Positions 24,572 through 34,893 of a stretch of DNA of 64,000 nucleotides are shown piece after piece; position 1 is the stretch's first letter, and each line of letters starts with the position of its first letter. The notes under the pieces are model-generated. The model worked only from the letters and a program-made list of their open reading frames with translations, ran no database searches and had not been told where the DNA came from. Both the position numbers and the translations under genes were made by a program. The stretch lies in the NCBI RefSeq assembly GCF_018137985.1, contig NZ_CP073084.1, positions 2,108,001-2,172,000 on the forward strand, read 5' to 3'. Origin of the DNA: Streptococcus oriscaviae. Its GTDB lineage: Bacteria; Bacillota; Bacilli; Lactobacillales; Streptococcaceae.

Positions 24572-26146
24572 TTGAAATTTACTGATTTACAATTGTCAGA
24601 AGACATTTTACTTGCCGTTGAAAAGGCAGGTTTTGAAACACCGTCCCCTATCCAAGAACAGACCATTCCATTGGCTCTGCAAGGAAAGGATGTCATCGGC
24701 CAAGCCCAGACAGGTACAGGGAAAACGGCAGCTTTTGGTCTGCCAACCCTCAATAAGATTGATGTGGCGAATCAGGCAGTACAAGCTCTCGTGATTGCTC
24801 CGACCCGTGAATTAGCGGTGCAAAGTCAGGAAGAACTGTTCCGCTTTGGACGCGAGAAAGGCGTTAAGGTTCGCTCTGTTTACGGTGGCTCTAGCATTGA
24901 AAAACAAATCAAGGCCCTCAAGTCAGGTGCCCACATTGTGGTAGGAACTCCTGGACGCTTGTTGGACTTGATTAACCGCAAGGCTCTCAAACTCAATACA
25001 GTTGAAACTCTTATCCTTGATGAAGCAGATGAAATGCTGAATATGGGCTTCCTAGATGACATTGAAGCCATTATTGAGCGTGTGCCAGAGAGCCGTCAGA
25101 CCCTGCTCTTTTCAGCGACCATGCCAGAGGCTATCAAGCAAATCGGTGTGAAGTTCATGAAAGAGCCAGAACACGTTAAGGTGGCAGCCAAAGAATTAAC
25201 AACGGAATTGGTCGATCAGTACTATATCCGCGTCAAGGAAAATGAAAAATTTGATACCATGACCCGCCTGATGGACGTTGACCAGCCTGAATTATCTATC
25301 GTTTTTGGCCGCACCAAGCGCCGTGTAGACGAATTGACCCGCGGTCTTAAACTGCGCGGTTTCCGTGCAGAAGGAATTCATGGAGATTTGGATCAAGGCA
25401 AGCGTCTTCGTGTCTTGCGTGATTTCAAAAGTGACAACCTAGATGTCCTTGTTGCAACAGACGTTGCGGCGCGTGGATTGGACATTTCGGGAGTTACCCA
25501 TGTCTACAACTACGACATTCCTCAAGACCCTGAAAGTTATGTTCACCGCATCGGTCGTACCGGCCGCGCTGGACAAACAGGCCAATCCATTACCTTCGTT
25601 TCACCAAATGAGATGGGCTATTTAGCCATCATTGAAGATTTGACCAAGAAACGCATGAAAGGGATGAAACCTGCGACAGCTCAAGAAGCCTTTGAAGCTA
25701 AGAAAAAAGTTGCCTTGAAAAAGATTGAGCGCGACTTGGCAGATGAGAGCATTCGTGCTAATTTTGATAAGTTTAAAAAAGACGCGGTTAAATTGGCAGC
25801 AGAGTTTAGTCCAGAAGAACTAGCCCTCTACGTTCTCAGCCTGACCGTACAAGATCCAGACAGCTTACCAGAAGTGGAGATTGCGCGCGAAAAACCATTA
25901 CCATTCAAGTTTGCTCCAGGCCAAGCTAAGGGCAAGGGCGGACGTAGCGGTCGTGACCGTGGTGGCCGTCGCGACGGAGAACGCAATCGTGATCGTAGTG
26001 GTCGCCGAGGGGAACGCCCTGACCGCAATCACCGTGACGACAAGTTCAAACGCGATAACCGTCGTCAGGATAGCAAGAAGCCACACAAACGCACTTCCAG
26101 TGAAAAGAAGACAGGATTTGTTATCCGTAACAAGGGCGACAAGTAA
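24572..26146 (+). CDS. cshA: DEAD-box RNA helicase CshA
   Basis: 524-residue ATP-dependent RNA helicase, linked in Firmicutes to mRNA decay and cold tolerance. All core motifs are visible: AQTGTGKTAAF (I), PTRELAVQ (Ia), DEADEML (II), SAT (III), ATDVAARGLD (V) and HRIGRTGRAGQ (VI). The C-terminal 80 residues are an Arg/Gly/Asp-rich basic tail typical of RNA-binding extensions. The start is TTG 24572 with AGAAAAGAG upstream. A long leader with a possible attenuator precedes it. Confidence 0.95.
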   Translation: MKFTDLQLSEDILLAVEKAGFETPSPIQEQTIPLALQGKDVIGQAQTGTGKTAAFGLPTLNKIDVANQAVQALVIAPTRELAVQSQEELFRFGREKGVKVRSVYGGSSIEKQIKALKSGAHIVVGTPGRLLDLINRKALKLNTVETLILDEADEMLNMGFLDDIEAIIERVPESRQTLLFSATMPEAIKQIGVKFMKEPEHVKVAAKELTTELVDQYYIRVKENEKFDTMTRLMDVDQPELSIVFGRTKRRVDELTRGLKLRGFRAEGIHGDLDQGKRLRVLRDFKSDNLDVLVATDVAARGLDISGVTHVYNYDIPQDPESYVHRIGRTGRAGQTGQSITFVSPNEMGYLAIIEDLTKKRMKGMKPATAQEAFEAKKKVALKKIERDLADESIRANFDKFKKDAVKLAAEFSPEELALYVLSLTVQDPDSLPEVEIAREKPLPFKFAPGQAKGKGGRSGRDRGGRRDGERNRDRSGRRGERPDRNHRDDKFKRDNRRQDSKKPHKRTSSEKKTGFVIRNKGDK

Positions 26147-26153
26147 AATAGTT

Positions 26154-26199
26154 TTTCAAAAACGCTTCATGATTGAGGCGTTTTTTGCTATACTAAGAT
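26154..26199. repeat. 46-bp direct repeat, copy 1
   Basis: Copy 1 begins with TTTCAAAAACGCTTCATG and ends with TATACTAAGAT. It contains the cshA terminator (AAACGC ... GCGTTTTTT) and a -10-like TATACT. It recurs at 27619-27664 with two mismatches. Confidence 0.85.
26158..26186 (+). terminator. Terminator of cshA
   Basis: AAAAACGC pairs with GCGTTTTT around TTCATGATTGAG, ending in a six-T run. Confidence 0.85.
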
Positions 26200-26459
26200 T
26201 AAGGAGTAGATGGTCAAAAAAGGGCTGAGAAAGCGCCCTGTTGCAAAAACACAATAATATAATTTAGATCTCAAAAAGCAAGACAGACTCAGCAGATGTA
26301 ACGAACCATTCTTATCATCTTACAAGGGTGTGGGTTGAGGCAGTGTGAGTTTGGCGGAAAATAGAAAATCCTATTGTATGAGATACAAAAAATGACAGTG
26401 TAGTTAATCTTTTGGTGCAGGAATACTCCTGCCGTTTTCTGAAAGAAAGAGGCATGTTT
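26200..26459 (+). other. Gene-free stretch before the truncated membrane protein gene
   Basis: AT-rich accessory DNA with no supported ORF. A bacteriocin precursor gene would be expected here in lactococcin 972-type loci, but I cannot find one with a start, signal peptide and stop. GCAGGA/TCCTGC (26417-26432) forms a short hairpin just before the ribosome site of the next gene. Confidence 0.5.
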
Positions 26460-27575
26460 ATGAAGAGAGTATTTGTAGTCTTATCTAATTTACTGACCGG
26501 CCTATTTTTTGTATGGATACTGACAATTTGGTCGGATACCTATGTGTCTTATTACTATCCCAATGTCGCTGTTTTGAGCTCCTCCCCTGATAGTAGCTTC
26601 ACAAGAGTTTCAGAAGAATTAACAGAGCTCGCGACGGAAACGGACAGTCTGATTGCTATTCAACATCAGGACCCCGGCTCATCAGGAAGCCCTGTCTTTT
26701 CATACACACCTTTCGGAAGAGGGGAATTGCCGGATGGTTTAACAGAAAAACATCTTGAAGAAGCCGCAAATAGCAGTCTTATAACCAATTACTTTGTCTT
26801 TCGTGGAAACGTAGATGTCGAGCACTTGAAAGATAGGCTCAGCCAAGCAGGCTTGATGAACCTACATGCCTATCGCCCCTCTGGCTTGAACACCTTGGCT
26901 AATTTATTTAGTAGCGGATTTCAGCGTATCTGCCTATTGATTTTTTTCCTTACTTTTGGCGCCCTTAGTTTAATTAGCCAAATTCGCTCCATGCGAACGG
27001 CAGGGATTCGCTTGATCTCGGGTGAAAGTCGCTGGAAAATCTTTCTCAGACCGCTTCGCCAAGACCTCGTTAATGCTTTGGCAGGTTGTGTCGCAGGGCT
27101 TGGCCTGGCACTTATCTTGGGGCAAATGGTCTCCCTTCCTTTTGTGACCTTCTATCCCCTAGGTCTTGGTTTGCTTGTTTACAACCTGTGCCTCCTTATG
27201 ATTTCCTTGCTCTTTGCGAGCTTGTTTACAGTCACTATTAAAAAAGTCCATTTGATGCAGGTGATCAAGGGTCAAATTCCTGTCAAAGGCATTATCGGTC
27301 TGATTTTAGTCGGTCAACTCCTAGCCATCACGATTGTTGCTACGGGAGCCAATCGAACCCTCATTTATTCTCAGGCTTGGAAGCAGCAGGAACAAGGTCA
27401 ACATGTTTGGAACAAAGAAAGTGACCTGATTTCCTTGTCTATGGGCCGCGAAGGAGTAGAACCGAGACAAGACCAGAAGGAAGTAATCAAGAAACAGAAA
27501 ATCTGGTTTGCCCTTGTTGATCAGGCGGTTTCAGAGCAAAAGGCATTTTTATCCCAACACAACATAGAAGGCTGA
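26460..27575 (+). pseudogene. Truncated bacteriocin-associated integral membrane protein (DUF1430/TIGR01654-like)
   Basis: 371-residue membrane protein resembling the N-terminal half of DUF1430 proteins, which accompany lactococcin 972-type bacteriocins with an ABC ATPase and act as immunity or export components. It has a first helix (VFVVLSNLLTGLFFVWILTI), an extracytoplasmic domain to about residue 145, and about four more helices, including CLLIFFLTFGALSLI. Family members are usually some 650-700 residues (from memory), and no second FtsX-like half or ATPase gene follows, so it is probably a decayed remnant. ATG 26460 has AAGAGG seven bases upstream. The gene is bracketed by 46-bp direct repeats. 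Confidence 0.6.
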
Positions 27576-27618
27576 CCGTTTTCCTGATTGATTCTTTTCA
27601 GGGGATCGGCAGGCTTCG

Positions 27619-27664
27619 TTTCAAAAACGCTTCATGATTGGGGCGTTTTTTGTTATACTAAGAT
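27619..27664. repeat. 46-bp direct repeat, copy 2
   Basis: Differs from copy 1 (26154-26199) at two positions (A/G in the loop, C/T before TATACT). It contains a second terminator and, in TATACT (27655-27660), the probable -10 of the acetyltransferase gene. Confidence 0.85.
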
Positions 27665-27692
27665 AAGAATAGTTGCAAAGAAGGGGAAGAAA

Positions 27693-28112
27693 ATGATTCA
27701 CTACAAAGACAATCCTCAACTAGATTTGCAATCTGTCCTAGACCTCTATGCTTCCGTGGGATGGGCGAACTATACCTCTCGGCCAGAGATGTTAGAGCAG
27801 GCTATTGCCAATACCTTGTTGGTTCTTGCCGCTTTTGATGGTGACCGTTTAGTCGGCTTATTGCGTGCGGTTGGTGATGGGCATTCGATTGTATTTATTC
27901 AGGATATTTTAGTCCTACCAGCCTATCAACGCAGTGGCATTGGTCGAACTCTCCTGGAGCAAGCCCTCTCTCATTTTCCGGATGTATATCAACTTCATCT
28001 TCTAACCTACGATGATGAAAAAACGAGGTCTTTCTACGAAGACCTTGGTTTCACAGCTGTTGGTGATTTGAACTGTGTTGCCTATACTTATCTGCGAAAA
28101 GTATCCGAATGA
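27693..28112 (+). CDS. GNAT family N-acetyltransferase
   Basis: 139-residue GNAT protein. The acetyl-CoA pyrophosphate loop is VLPAYQRSGIGRTLLEQAL (about residues 74-92), preceded by the DGHSIVFIQDI strand and followed by SFYEDLGFTAVGDLNCVAY. ATG 27693 was chosen because AAGGGGAAG precedes it; the longer reading from 27588 runs through the terminator and repeat. The acceptor substrate is unknown. The gene is probably the original neighbour of cshA, now separated from it by the repeat-flanked insertion. Confidence 0.85.
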   Translation: MIHYKDNPQLDLQSVLDLYASVGWANYTSRPEMLEQAIANTLLVLAAFDGDRLVGLLRAVGDGHSIVFIQDILVLPAYQRSGIGRTLLEQALSHFPDVYQLHLLTYDDEKTRSFYEDLGFTAVGDLNCVAYTYLRKVSE

Positions 28113-28121
28113 GCAAATGAG

Positions 28122-28149
28122 TTGAGAAATCAGAAGCAAGTAGTATAAT
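28122..28149 (+). promoter_or_regulatory. Promoter of the NAD(P)H oxidoreductase gene
   Basis: TTGAGA (28122-28127), 16-base spacer, TATAAT (28144-28149). Confidence 0.7.
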
Positions 28150-28185
28150 AAACAAAACGCTAATTAGTGATAAAAGGAGATGCCC

Positions 28186-28797
28186 ATGGCCCAAGTTTTA
28201 ATTGTGAAAGCTCATCCCTTGGACGAAAGTCAATCCTATTCCCTTCGTGCCTTGAAGCAATTTGTCCAAGCCTACCAAGAAGCTCATCCAAATGATTCTC
28301 TGACCTATATAGATGTCTATGACCCTCAGCTACCGGTTTTAGACAAGGCTCTCTTAGAAGCTCAAAAATCAGCTAAAAAAGGGTTGCCTTTGAGTCAGCA
28401 AGAAAGGGAACTGTTAACCCGTTTTGATGCCTATACACAGCAATTTTTGGACGCGGACAAGATCGTCATTGCCAATCCCCTGTGGAATTTGCAGGTTCCC
28501 AGCCATTTAGTTGCCTGGATCAATAGCATTGCAGTCGTTGGCAAGACCTTTACCTATACCAAAGACGGCCCTGTCGGCCTAGCAAAAGAGAAGAAATTAC
28601 TTCACATCCAAGCCAATGGTGGAGTCTACAATGGAGCTGACCCAGCCTCTAACTATATCCGCTCCGTCTTTGCCTTTTTAGGCTTAACCGACATCCAATC
28701 TGTCTATATCGAAGGTCATGCCTACGCCCCACAAGAAGCAGAAGCCATCCTGCAAGCTGCCGTAGAAGAACTGACCAATCTAGCTCAAACATTTTAA
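28186..28797 (+). CDS. FMN-dependent NADH azoreductase/quinone reductase (AzoR family)
   Basis: 203-residue flavodoxin-fold oxidoreductase that reduces quinones or azo compounds with NAD(P)H. Marker stretches: VLIVKAHPLDESQSYS (FMN phosphate loop), ANPLWNLQVPSHLVAWIN, and the ANGGVYNG loop. ATG 28186 was chosen because GGAG (28176-28179) has a six-base spacing to it, while ATG 28180 would be only one base away. It has its own promoter and stands alone; the physiological substrate is unknown. Confidence 0.88.
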   Translation: MAQVLIVKAHPLDESQSYSLRALKQFVQAYQEAHPNDSLTYIDVYDPQLPVLDKALLEAQKSAKKGLPLSQQERELLTRFDAYTQQFLDADKIVIANPLWNLQVPSHLVAWINSIAVVGKTFTYTKDGPVGLAKEKKLLHIQANGGVYNGADPASNYIRSVFAFLGLTDIQSVYIEGHAYAPQEAEAILQAAVEELTNLAQTF

Positions 28798-28878
28798 AAA
28801 TCTACAAATAAGGCCTTACAAGGGAGCTGTCAAGACAATCCGTGATGACGACCAACTCCATCGACAAATTGAAAAAAT

Positions 28879-28925
28879 AAAAAGCTCTGAACCATATTCT
28901 TAGGAAGCTTGGTTCAGAGCTTTTT
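28879..28925 (-). terminator. Bidirectional terminator between the oxidoreductase gene and lysS
   Basis: AAAGCTCTGAACCA (28881-28894) pairs with TGGTTCAGAGCTTT (28910-28923); A-runs and T-runs on both sides serve both strands. The short piece 28800-28878 holds an open frame without a start, perhaps a gene scar. Confidence 0.8.
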
Positions 28926-28967
28926 GTGTTGGGAGGTGTCACCAACTCTTTGGTGATGTTTAGAATG

Positions 28968-30494
<1,527 letters not shown>

Positions 30495-30540
30495 CTATCA
30501 TAGAATAGGTGAAAAATCAGCAAGAATATGTATTCTAGGC

Positions 30541-30573
30541 AAAAAACTGAGACAGCTAAGCCTATCTCAGTTT
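30541..30573 (-). terminator. Terminator of the phosphatase cluster
   Basis: On the minus strand AAACTGAGA pairs with TCTCAGTTT and continues into a six-T run (plus-strand A at 30541-30546). Confidence 0.8.
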
Positions 30574-30576
30574 ATC

Positions 30577-31224
30577 TTAACTAGCTGCAACGGCTGCGGC
30601 TTCTGTCAATTTGTAGCTGGTATCGTTCCAGATGAGTTCTGTAAAATGTTCAAAATCCTGAGTTTCTAGAACCGTAATAGAAGCATTATCTAGTCCACCT
30701 CTATGACGCAGTTGCGCAGGTTCAAAACCAAGTAGGCTACGGATAGAAGCGGTCAGGATAGCGCCGTGACTAACAATCAAGACGGTTTCTGCTTGGCTAT
30801 CCTTAAGGTCTTTGACAAACTGAATGATGCGCTGGGTTGCTTGGTAAACAGTCTCGGCTTCAAACATACTGCTGTTGAACTGGGCCAAGTTGGTCTTGAG
30901 CGCAGTATATTGCTGCGGATAAATATCCTGCATCAGACGAATCTTTGTTCCTTCCAGGCGACCGAAATCCCATTCCCGAAGCTGGGGAGTGGTCTCAACG
31001 ATTTTTGAGTGATGGTTGGCTTGATGGATTAGCTCCGCGGTGATGTGAGCGCGCTTCAAATCGCTGGAAAAGATGCGGTCAAAAGGCACATCTGCTAAAT
31101 GTTCTCCCAAGAGCTGAATATCCTCAAAGGCTTCTGGCAAGAGGGCTGAATCACCGCGTTGGCCTTGAAAACGTCCTTCCAAGTTCCATTCTGTTTTTCC
31201 ATGTCGTACAAAATAAATTTTCAA
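30577..31224 (-). CDS. Histidine phosphatase family protein (phosphoglycerate mutase-like)
   Basis: 215-residue histidine phosphatase. The catalytic RHGKTEWN (residues 7-14) and second histidine in VSHGAIL (about 155) are present, as is the FSSDLKRAHITAE acid block. Cofactor-dependent mutases share the fold, but this length and the divergent middle fit a broad-specificity phosphatase. It overlaps the YbaK gene upstream by four bases, so it is the last gene of a coupled operon. Confidence 0.88.
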   Translation of the reverse strand: MKIYFVRHGKTEWNLEGRFQGQRGDSALLPEAFEDIQLLGEHLADVPFDRIFSSDLKRAHITAELIHQANHHSKIVETTPQLREWDFGRLEGTKIRLMQDIYPQQYTALKTNLAQFNSSMFEAETVYQATQRIIQFVKDLKDSQAETVLIVSHGAILTASIRSLLGFEPAQLRHRGGLDNASITVLETQDFEHFTELIWNDTSYKLTEAAAVAAS

Positions 31225-31709
31225 TGTTTTTCTTCTCCTTCACTAATACTGGCAATATTTGCTCCTACAAAGTCCACTAGGGTCTGGCTATCAATCCGGA
31301 TGGAGCGCCCGATTTCGCCAGCAGAAACAATCATGCTTCCCGCCTCCAGAGCAGACTGGTCGATAAAGATAGGAAATTTATGTTTCTGCCGGATGCCGAC
31401 AGGGTTGTTGGCCCCGTGGATATATCCGGTCGTTTTTTCCAAGTCTTTCTGGGGAATCATACTAACCTTTTTGTTGCCAGATACCTTGGCTAATTTCTTT
31501 TCAGACAGATGCTGGGTGATGGGCAGGATCCCAATCAAGGGCCCAGTCTTGTCGCCTGTCAGGGCTAGGGTTTTGTAAATATCTTTTGGTTGGATTCCGT
31601 CAGGCAGCTGACCATCCAGGGCATTTAAAACAAGGCTATCGTGGGGAATGTTAGCCTTGTCTAAAATTTGGTCTACTAGGGTTTTCTTTAATTTGGCTTT
31701 TTTACTCAT
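31221..31709 (-). CDS. ybaK: Cys-tRNA(Pro)/Cys-tRNA(Cys) deacylase YbaK/EbsC
   Basis: 162-residue editing protein of the YbaK family, which hydrolyses mischarged Cys-tRNA(Pro). Recognisable are the N-terminal ILDKANIPHDSLV, the KTLALTG strand with conserved lysine, the KVSMIPQKDLEKTTGYIHGANNPVG core given here in part as KTTGYIHGANNPVG, and a DQSALEAGSMIVSAGE end. Overlaps of four bases with both neighbours indicate translational coupling. Confidence 0.9.
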   Translation of the reverse strand: MSKKAKLKKTLVDQILDKANIPHDSLVLNALDGQLPDGIQPKDIYKTLALTGDKTGPLIGILPITQHLSEKKLAKVSGNKKVSMIPQKDLEKTTGYIHGANNPVGIRQKHKFPIFIDQSALEAGSMIVSAGEIGRSIRIDSQTLVDFVGANIASISEGEEKH

Positions 31710-32548
31710 TTGTATTTTTCTTCTAGTTTACTCATCCAGAGTCCCAGCCAGATGCCTAGAATAAAGAGGACTAGGGCTGAAATCCAAGTTAGCACACCCG
31801 CCCCAGCATAGGAAATGGCTTCTTTATTTCCGGCTTGTGGCACCAATATTAGGATGGTACTGGAAAGGACGATGCCGATGATAAAATGATAGACTCGGGA
31901 ATGGTAGTTTTTAAGGGCGAAGTCCATCGCTTTTGAGAAGGCGACCATAGCTAAGACGCCACCGATTGCAATAGGTAAAAAGGTACCAAACAAGTCTAGC
32001 GATTTGAAGCCATTGAGCATTGGAGTGTAAATCCCCAAAATCAAGAGCAGGTTGGATGGGCTGAGACCAGGAACCAAGATACCCAAAGCGATAAGAGCAC
32101 CTGCTAAGACAAAACTAGCAAATCCAGCCGGTAATGTGCCAACCAAGTCATTCAGGAAGTAGAGCAAGAGGCCAGAGATGATAAAGGTTCCGATTAACCA
32201 AGCCCAGTCAAGGCTGTCGCGCTTGCTCTTTTGGGTAGATTCCTTCAGCAAACTTGGTACGGTTCCGATGATAGCTCCTGCAAAGCCCCAGAGGACAGGA
32301 ACCTGATAGTGTGCCAACAGGTACTCAACAGGATAAGAGAAAAGGGCAATCCCCAGAATGCCACCAATACCGACAGGCACGAAGAAGAGCAGGTTTTCCT
32401 TGAAATCTTTGCGGATATTGGCCAAAAAACCAATCAGCCGCTCATAAATACCGAGGATGGCAGCAAGCACACCACCGGAAACACCGGGCAGGATAAAGCC
32501 CAATGCGATAATCATTCCTTTAATCAATCTTGCAATCCAAGAAGTCAT
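31706..32548 (-). CDS. DUF368 (PopT-like) polyprenyl-phosphate transporter family protein
   Basis: 280-residue polytopic membrane protein of the DUF368 family. GFILPGVSGGVLAAILGIYE near the N-terminus and the internal repeat ALGILVPGLSPSNLLLILGIY are the twin signature motifs. DUF368 members (PopT) have been linked to recycling undecaprenyl phosphate across the membrane. Start 32548 was chosen because GGAGGAATC lies directly upstream on the minus strand; a longer frame to 32665 lacks a ribosome site. It heads the YbaK-phosphatase operon. Confidence 0.85.
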   Translation of the reverse strand: MTSWIARLIKGMIIALGFILPGVSGGVLAAILGIYERLIGFLANIRKDFKENLLFFVPVGIGGILGIALFSYPVEYLLAHYQVPVLWGFAGAIIGTVPSLLKESTQKSKRDSLDWAWLIGTFIISGLLLYFLNDLVGTLPAGFASFVLAGALIALGILVPGLSPSNLLLILGIYTPMLNGFKSLDLFGTFLPIAIGGVLAMVAFSKAMDFALKNYHSRVYHFIIGIVLSSTILILVPQAGNKEAISYAGAGVLTWISALVLFILGIWLGLWMSKLEEKYK

Positions 32549-32680
32549 TTGATTCCTCCAATCAATCATTACAACGTTCCTATTATAGCACATTTGCAGC
32601 AGACTGGCAGATTTAATGAATTCTTTTTGCTTTCTCAAAAAGAAATAAAGAAAAACGCTGTTCACACAGCGCAGATAGGG

Positions 32681-33244
32681 TTAGCCTTTGTTATAAGTTG
32701 GCTTGAAAAATCCTGGTTGGGCTTTGAGTAAAACAATTAGCACCGCAATTGCAATAAGGGTGGCTGGCAGGATGTAGCTGATATTGTATTGGAAAGAGTA
32801 AAGCCAAACAGGCACTCCTTCTGGGGCATAATCTCCGTAGAAGATGACCCCTGCAAGGAAATTGCCTATAAAGCGCATGCTTCCACCCAAAGTAGCAGCC
32901 AGGCCGATTATAAGCGCCTGTTGAGAGAAGTTGCTCTTTTTGCCTAATTGACCAGCCAGGCAACCAGCGAGACCGATGCCTGCATAGGAGAGAACATAGT
33001 CTAGGAAGACCTGAAAAACATTGAGGAAATAACCGCCATAAAAGAGCTGGATGATACCGACAATAGCTCCAGACAGGATCCCCATTGATAGTCCGTGGCG
33101 CAGAGCCAAAAGAAGAATAGGCAGCATTACCAGAGAAACAGAGCCGCCCTGAGGCATGGTAAACAGTGGCAGTTTATCAAATACCAAAGCAATGGCAGAA
33201 AAAATAGCCAGTTCCGTTAGGACACGCAATTTGTTTTGAGACAT
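32681..33244 (-). CDS. thiT: Thiamine ECF transporter S component
   Basis: 187-residue membrane protein with six hydrophobic segments, ThiT type (VLTELAIFSAIALVFDKLP, then GSVSLVMLPILLLALRHG, and YSFQYNISYILPATLIA). It binds thiamine and works with the shared ECF ATPases and EcfT encoded elsewhere. The TPP riboswitch directly upstream confirms the substrate assignment. Confidence 0.95.
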   Translation of the reverse strand: MSQNKLRVLTELAIFSAIALVFDKLPLFTMPQGGSVSLVMLPILLLALRHGLSMGILSGAIVGIIQLFYGGYFLNVFQVFLDYVLSYAGIGLAGCLAGQLGKKSNFSQQALIIGLAATLGGSMRFIGNFLAGVIFYGDYAPEGVPVWLYSFQYNISYILPATLIAIAVLIVLLKAQPGFFKPTYNKG

Positions 33245-33249
33245 AAAAA

Positions 33250-33290
33250 AACTCCTTTTCTGTACGACAGAGGAGCTCGAATGGTTTATA
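33250..33290 (-). terminator. Riboswitch expression platform before thiT
   Basis: On the minus strand CTCCTCTGT pairs with ACAGAAAAGGAG and runs into seven T just before the thiT ATG. The right arm AAGGAG is also the thiT ribosome site, so the same stem can end transcription and hide the start. Confidence 0.75.
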
Positions 33291-33327
33291 ATGACTGGTT
33301 TCTAAGAAAGAAACCACCTATAAAGCA

Positions 33328-33403
33328 CAATTCCTACGCTAGTTTTAACTAGATCAGGTTCGAGGATTTCGCCAAAAGCGATCTCAGCCGAAGCACTCCT
33401 TTG
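33328..33403 (-). ncRNA. TPP riboswitch (THI element)
   Basis: Read on the minus strand it has the classical order GGAGTGC, GGCTGAGAT, AACCTGATCTAGTT and CTAGCGTAGGAA. Thiamine pyrophosphate binding represses thiT. Confidence 0.95.
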
Positions 33404-33435
33404 TGATATGTTAGTGATGTTAGTATACCCTATTA

Positions 33436-34275
33436 TTACGGGCTTGTAAATAGTTCTTGATAAACTTCATTGGGATCTTTGAGGGTTGTGATGATATTTA
33501 GATCCAGATGATGGGGAAAGCCATTCACATACCCTCTGGAAGTGTATTGGTGTAGGTCATAGTCTAAATCGGTGCTTGGCGCAGCATTATAGTAGCCAGA
33601 GTCCGTCCCATAGGTTGGAATCCAGATGGCATCAAATCGCTTGGTTGAAATACTATGGTCTTCCATAAAATAGGTTCCAATATAAATACCTACCTTACGG
33701 GCACCCAGTTTTTTCAATTCCTTGCGAAAGGCCTCAACACCAGCATCCATATCTTCCATTGTCTTTTCCTCTACATCCAGCCAGTAAAAGGTTGGGTTGT
33801 AAGGAGAAGCAGCCTTGTAGAAACTTTGGGCTTCTTTTTTCATCGATTCGATGCTATCCCCAGTAACATAAGCATAGACAGCTACCGGAATCCCCCTAGC
33901 CTGAAATTCTTCAATGTGGGTCTTGTAAGACTTGTCCAAACCATTTTCGTCAGAAGCAGTATTATCGTTGGTTGTATGCGAACCGCTTTGAATGCGAACA
34001 ATGACGCCAGAGATATTCGATGAAAGGACATCGTAGTCAATTTCAGCAGGACGTTGCCATGCTGAAAGGTCGATAATCGGCTTCATGTCTAAGGAATTTT
34101 CAATATAGTAGGTTGAACTGGCGGTGGTTGTAGCCGTACCAGACGGACTTGTTTCCTGCCCTAGGTCAACCGATTGCTGAGTTGTATCTTGTCCCAGACC
34201 CTTCGTATAAAGAAGAAGACTAATAAATGATAGGAAAAAGATAACAACAAAAATAGGTTTTATTTTCTTTCTCAT
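33436..34275 (-). CDS. Membrane-anchored GH25 lysozyme-like protein
   Basis: About 279 residues: N-terminal basic stretch and one hydrophobic segment (IFVVIFFLSFISLLLY), a Thr/Ser-rich linker, then a GH25 muramidase domain (MKPIIDLSAWQ, YWLDVEEKTMEDMD, GIYIGTYFM, IWIPTYG, YDLHQYTSRG). Acidic residues expected for GH25 catalysis are present (IIDLS and WLDVEE). It should act on peptidoglycan outside the membrane. The start is uncertain: ATG 34275 and ATG 34284 both have weak ribosome sites, and ATG 34311 is less likely. Confidence 0.85.
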   Translation of the reverse strand: MRKKIKPIFVVIFFLSFISLLLYTKGLGQDTTQQSVDLGQETSPSGTATTTASSTYYIENSLDMKPIIDLSAWQRPAEIDYDVLSSNISGVIVRIQSGSHTTNDNTASDENGLDKSYKTHIEEFQARGIPVAVYAYVTGDSIESMKKEAQSFYKAASPYNPTFYWLDVEEKTMEDMDAGVEAFRKELKKLGARKVGIYIGTYFMEDHSISTKRFDAIWIPTYGTDSGYYNAAPSTDLDYDLHQYTSRGYVNGFPHHLDLNIITTLKDPNEVYQELFTSP

Positions 34276-34404
34276 CGTTCCCATTCTACCGTAAATAAAC
34301 GAAAAAATCAAAAATAAGCGTCTAAAAAGAATAGCGCTTTCTTGACAGGTTTATGAGAATAGGATAGTCTTATACTAGAATAATGTGTGGAAAGTGAGTG
34401 CCAG

Positions 34405-34893
34405 ATGTCAACAAAACGGATGAGTCGGGTGGCTATACTAGCTGCTTTGGCGATTGCCTTGCGGTTTGCATTTGCTAGTTTCCCAAATATCAAACCGATT
34501 GCAGCTATATTTCTCATCTGTTTATTGTATTTCCCTCTGTTTGATAGTCTTTTGATTATGACACTAACGATGTTGGGGAGTAGCTTGCTTTTTGGTTTTG
34601 GAATAGTAGTATGCTGGCAAATCCTTAGTTTTGCTGGGGTTTTGTTGCTATGGAAATACTTGGTTTTGCCCCTTATAAAGAGCGGGAAGTTGTCTATACC
34701 CCTTCAGTCTTTTTTGGCAGGCTTCTCCATGTTTTTCTACGGCTTTCTGATTAGTCTGCTGTCAGCTGTCCAATATGGGGTGAATCCCTTTGTATATTGG
34801 TTGAATGGCCTGACGTTTGACCTCTTACACGTTCTTTCCACTGCCTTGTTCTACCCTATTATTTATCATATTTTTAGGAGATTTTTAGAATGA
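34405..34893 (+). CDS. ECF transporter S component
   Basis: 162-residue membrane protein with about five to six helices and the ECF-S N-terminal signature RVAILAALAIALRFAFASFP. Its stop overlaps the start of a DUF4430 lipoprotein gene by four bases. This pairing recurs in Firmicutes and has been associated with cobalamin or other cofactor uptake; the substrate is not shown by the sequence. ATG 34405 was preferred to GTG 34387, as GTGAG precedes it. Confidence 0.8.
   Translation: MSTKRMSRVAILAALAIALRFAFASFPNIKPIAAIFLICLLYFPLFDSLLIMTLTMLGSSLLFGFGIVVCWQILSFAGVLLLWKYLVLPLIKSGKLSIPLQSFLAGFSMFFYGFLISLLSAVQYGVNPFVYWLNGLTFDLLHVLSTALFYPIIYHIFRRFLE

Noticed and set aside
26200..26459. Hidden lactococcin 972-type bacteriocin gene
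   Set aside because: Expected next to a DUF1430 protein, but no frame with start, signal peptide and stop was found.
32231..32731. 166-codon plus-strand ORF
   Set aside because: Antisense to the DUF368 and thiT genes; no motif.
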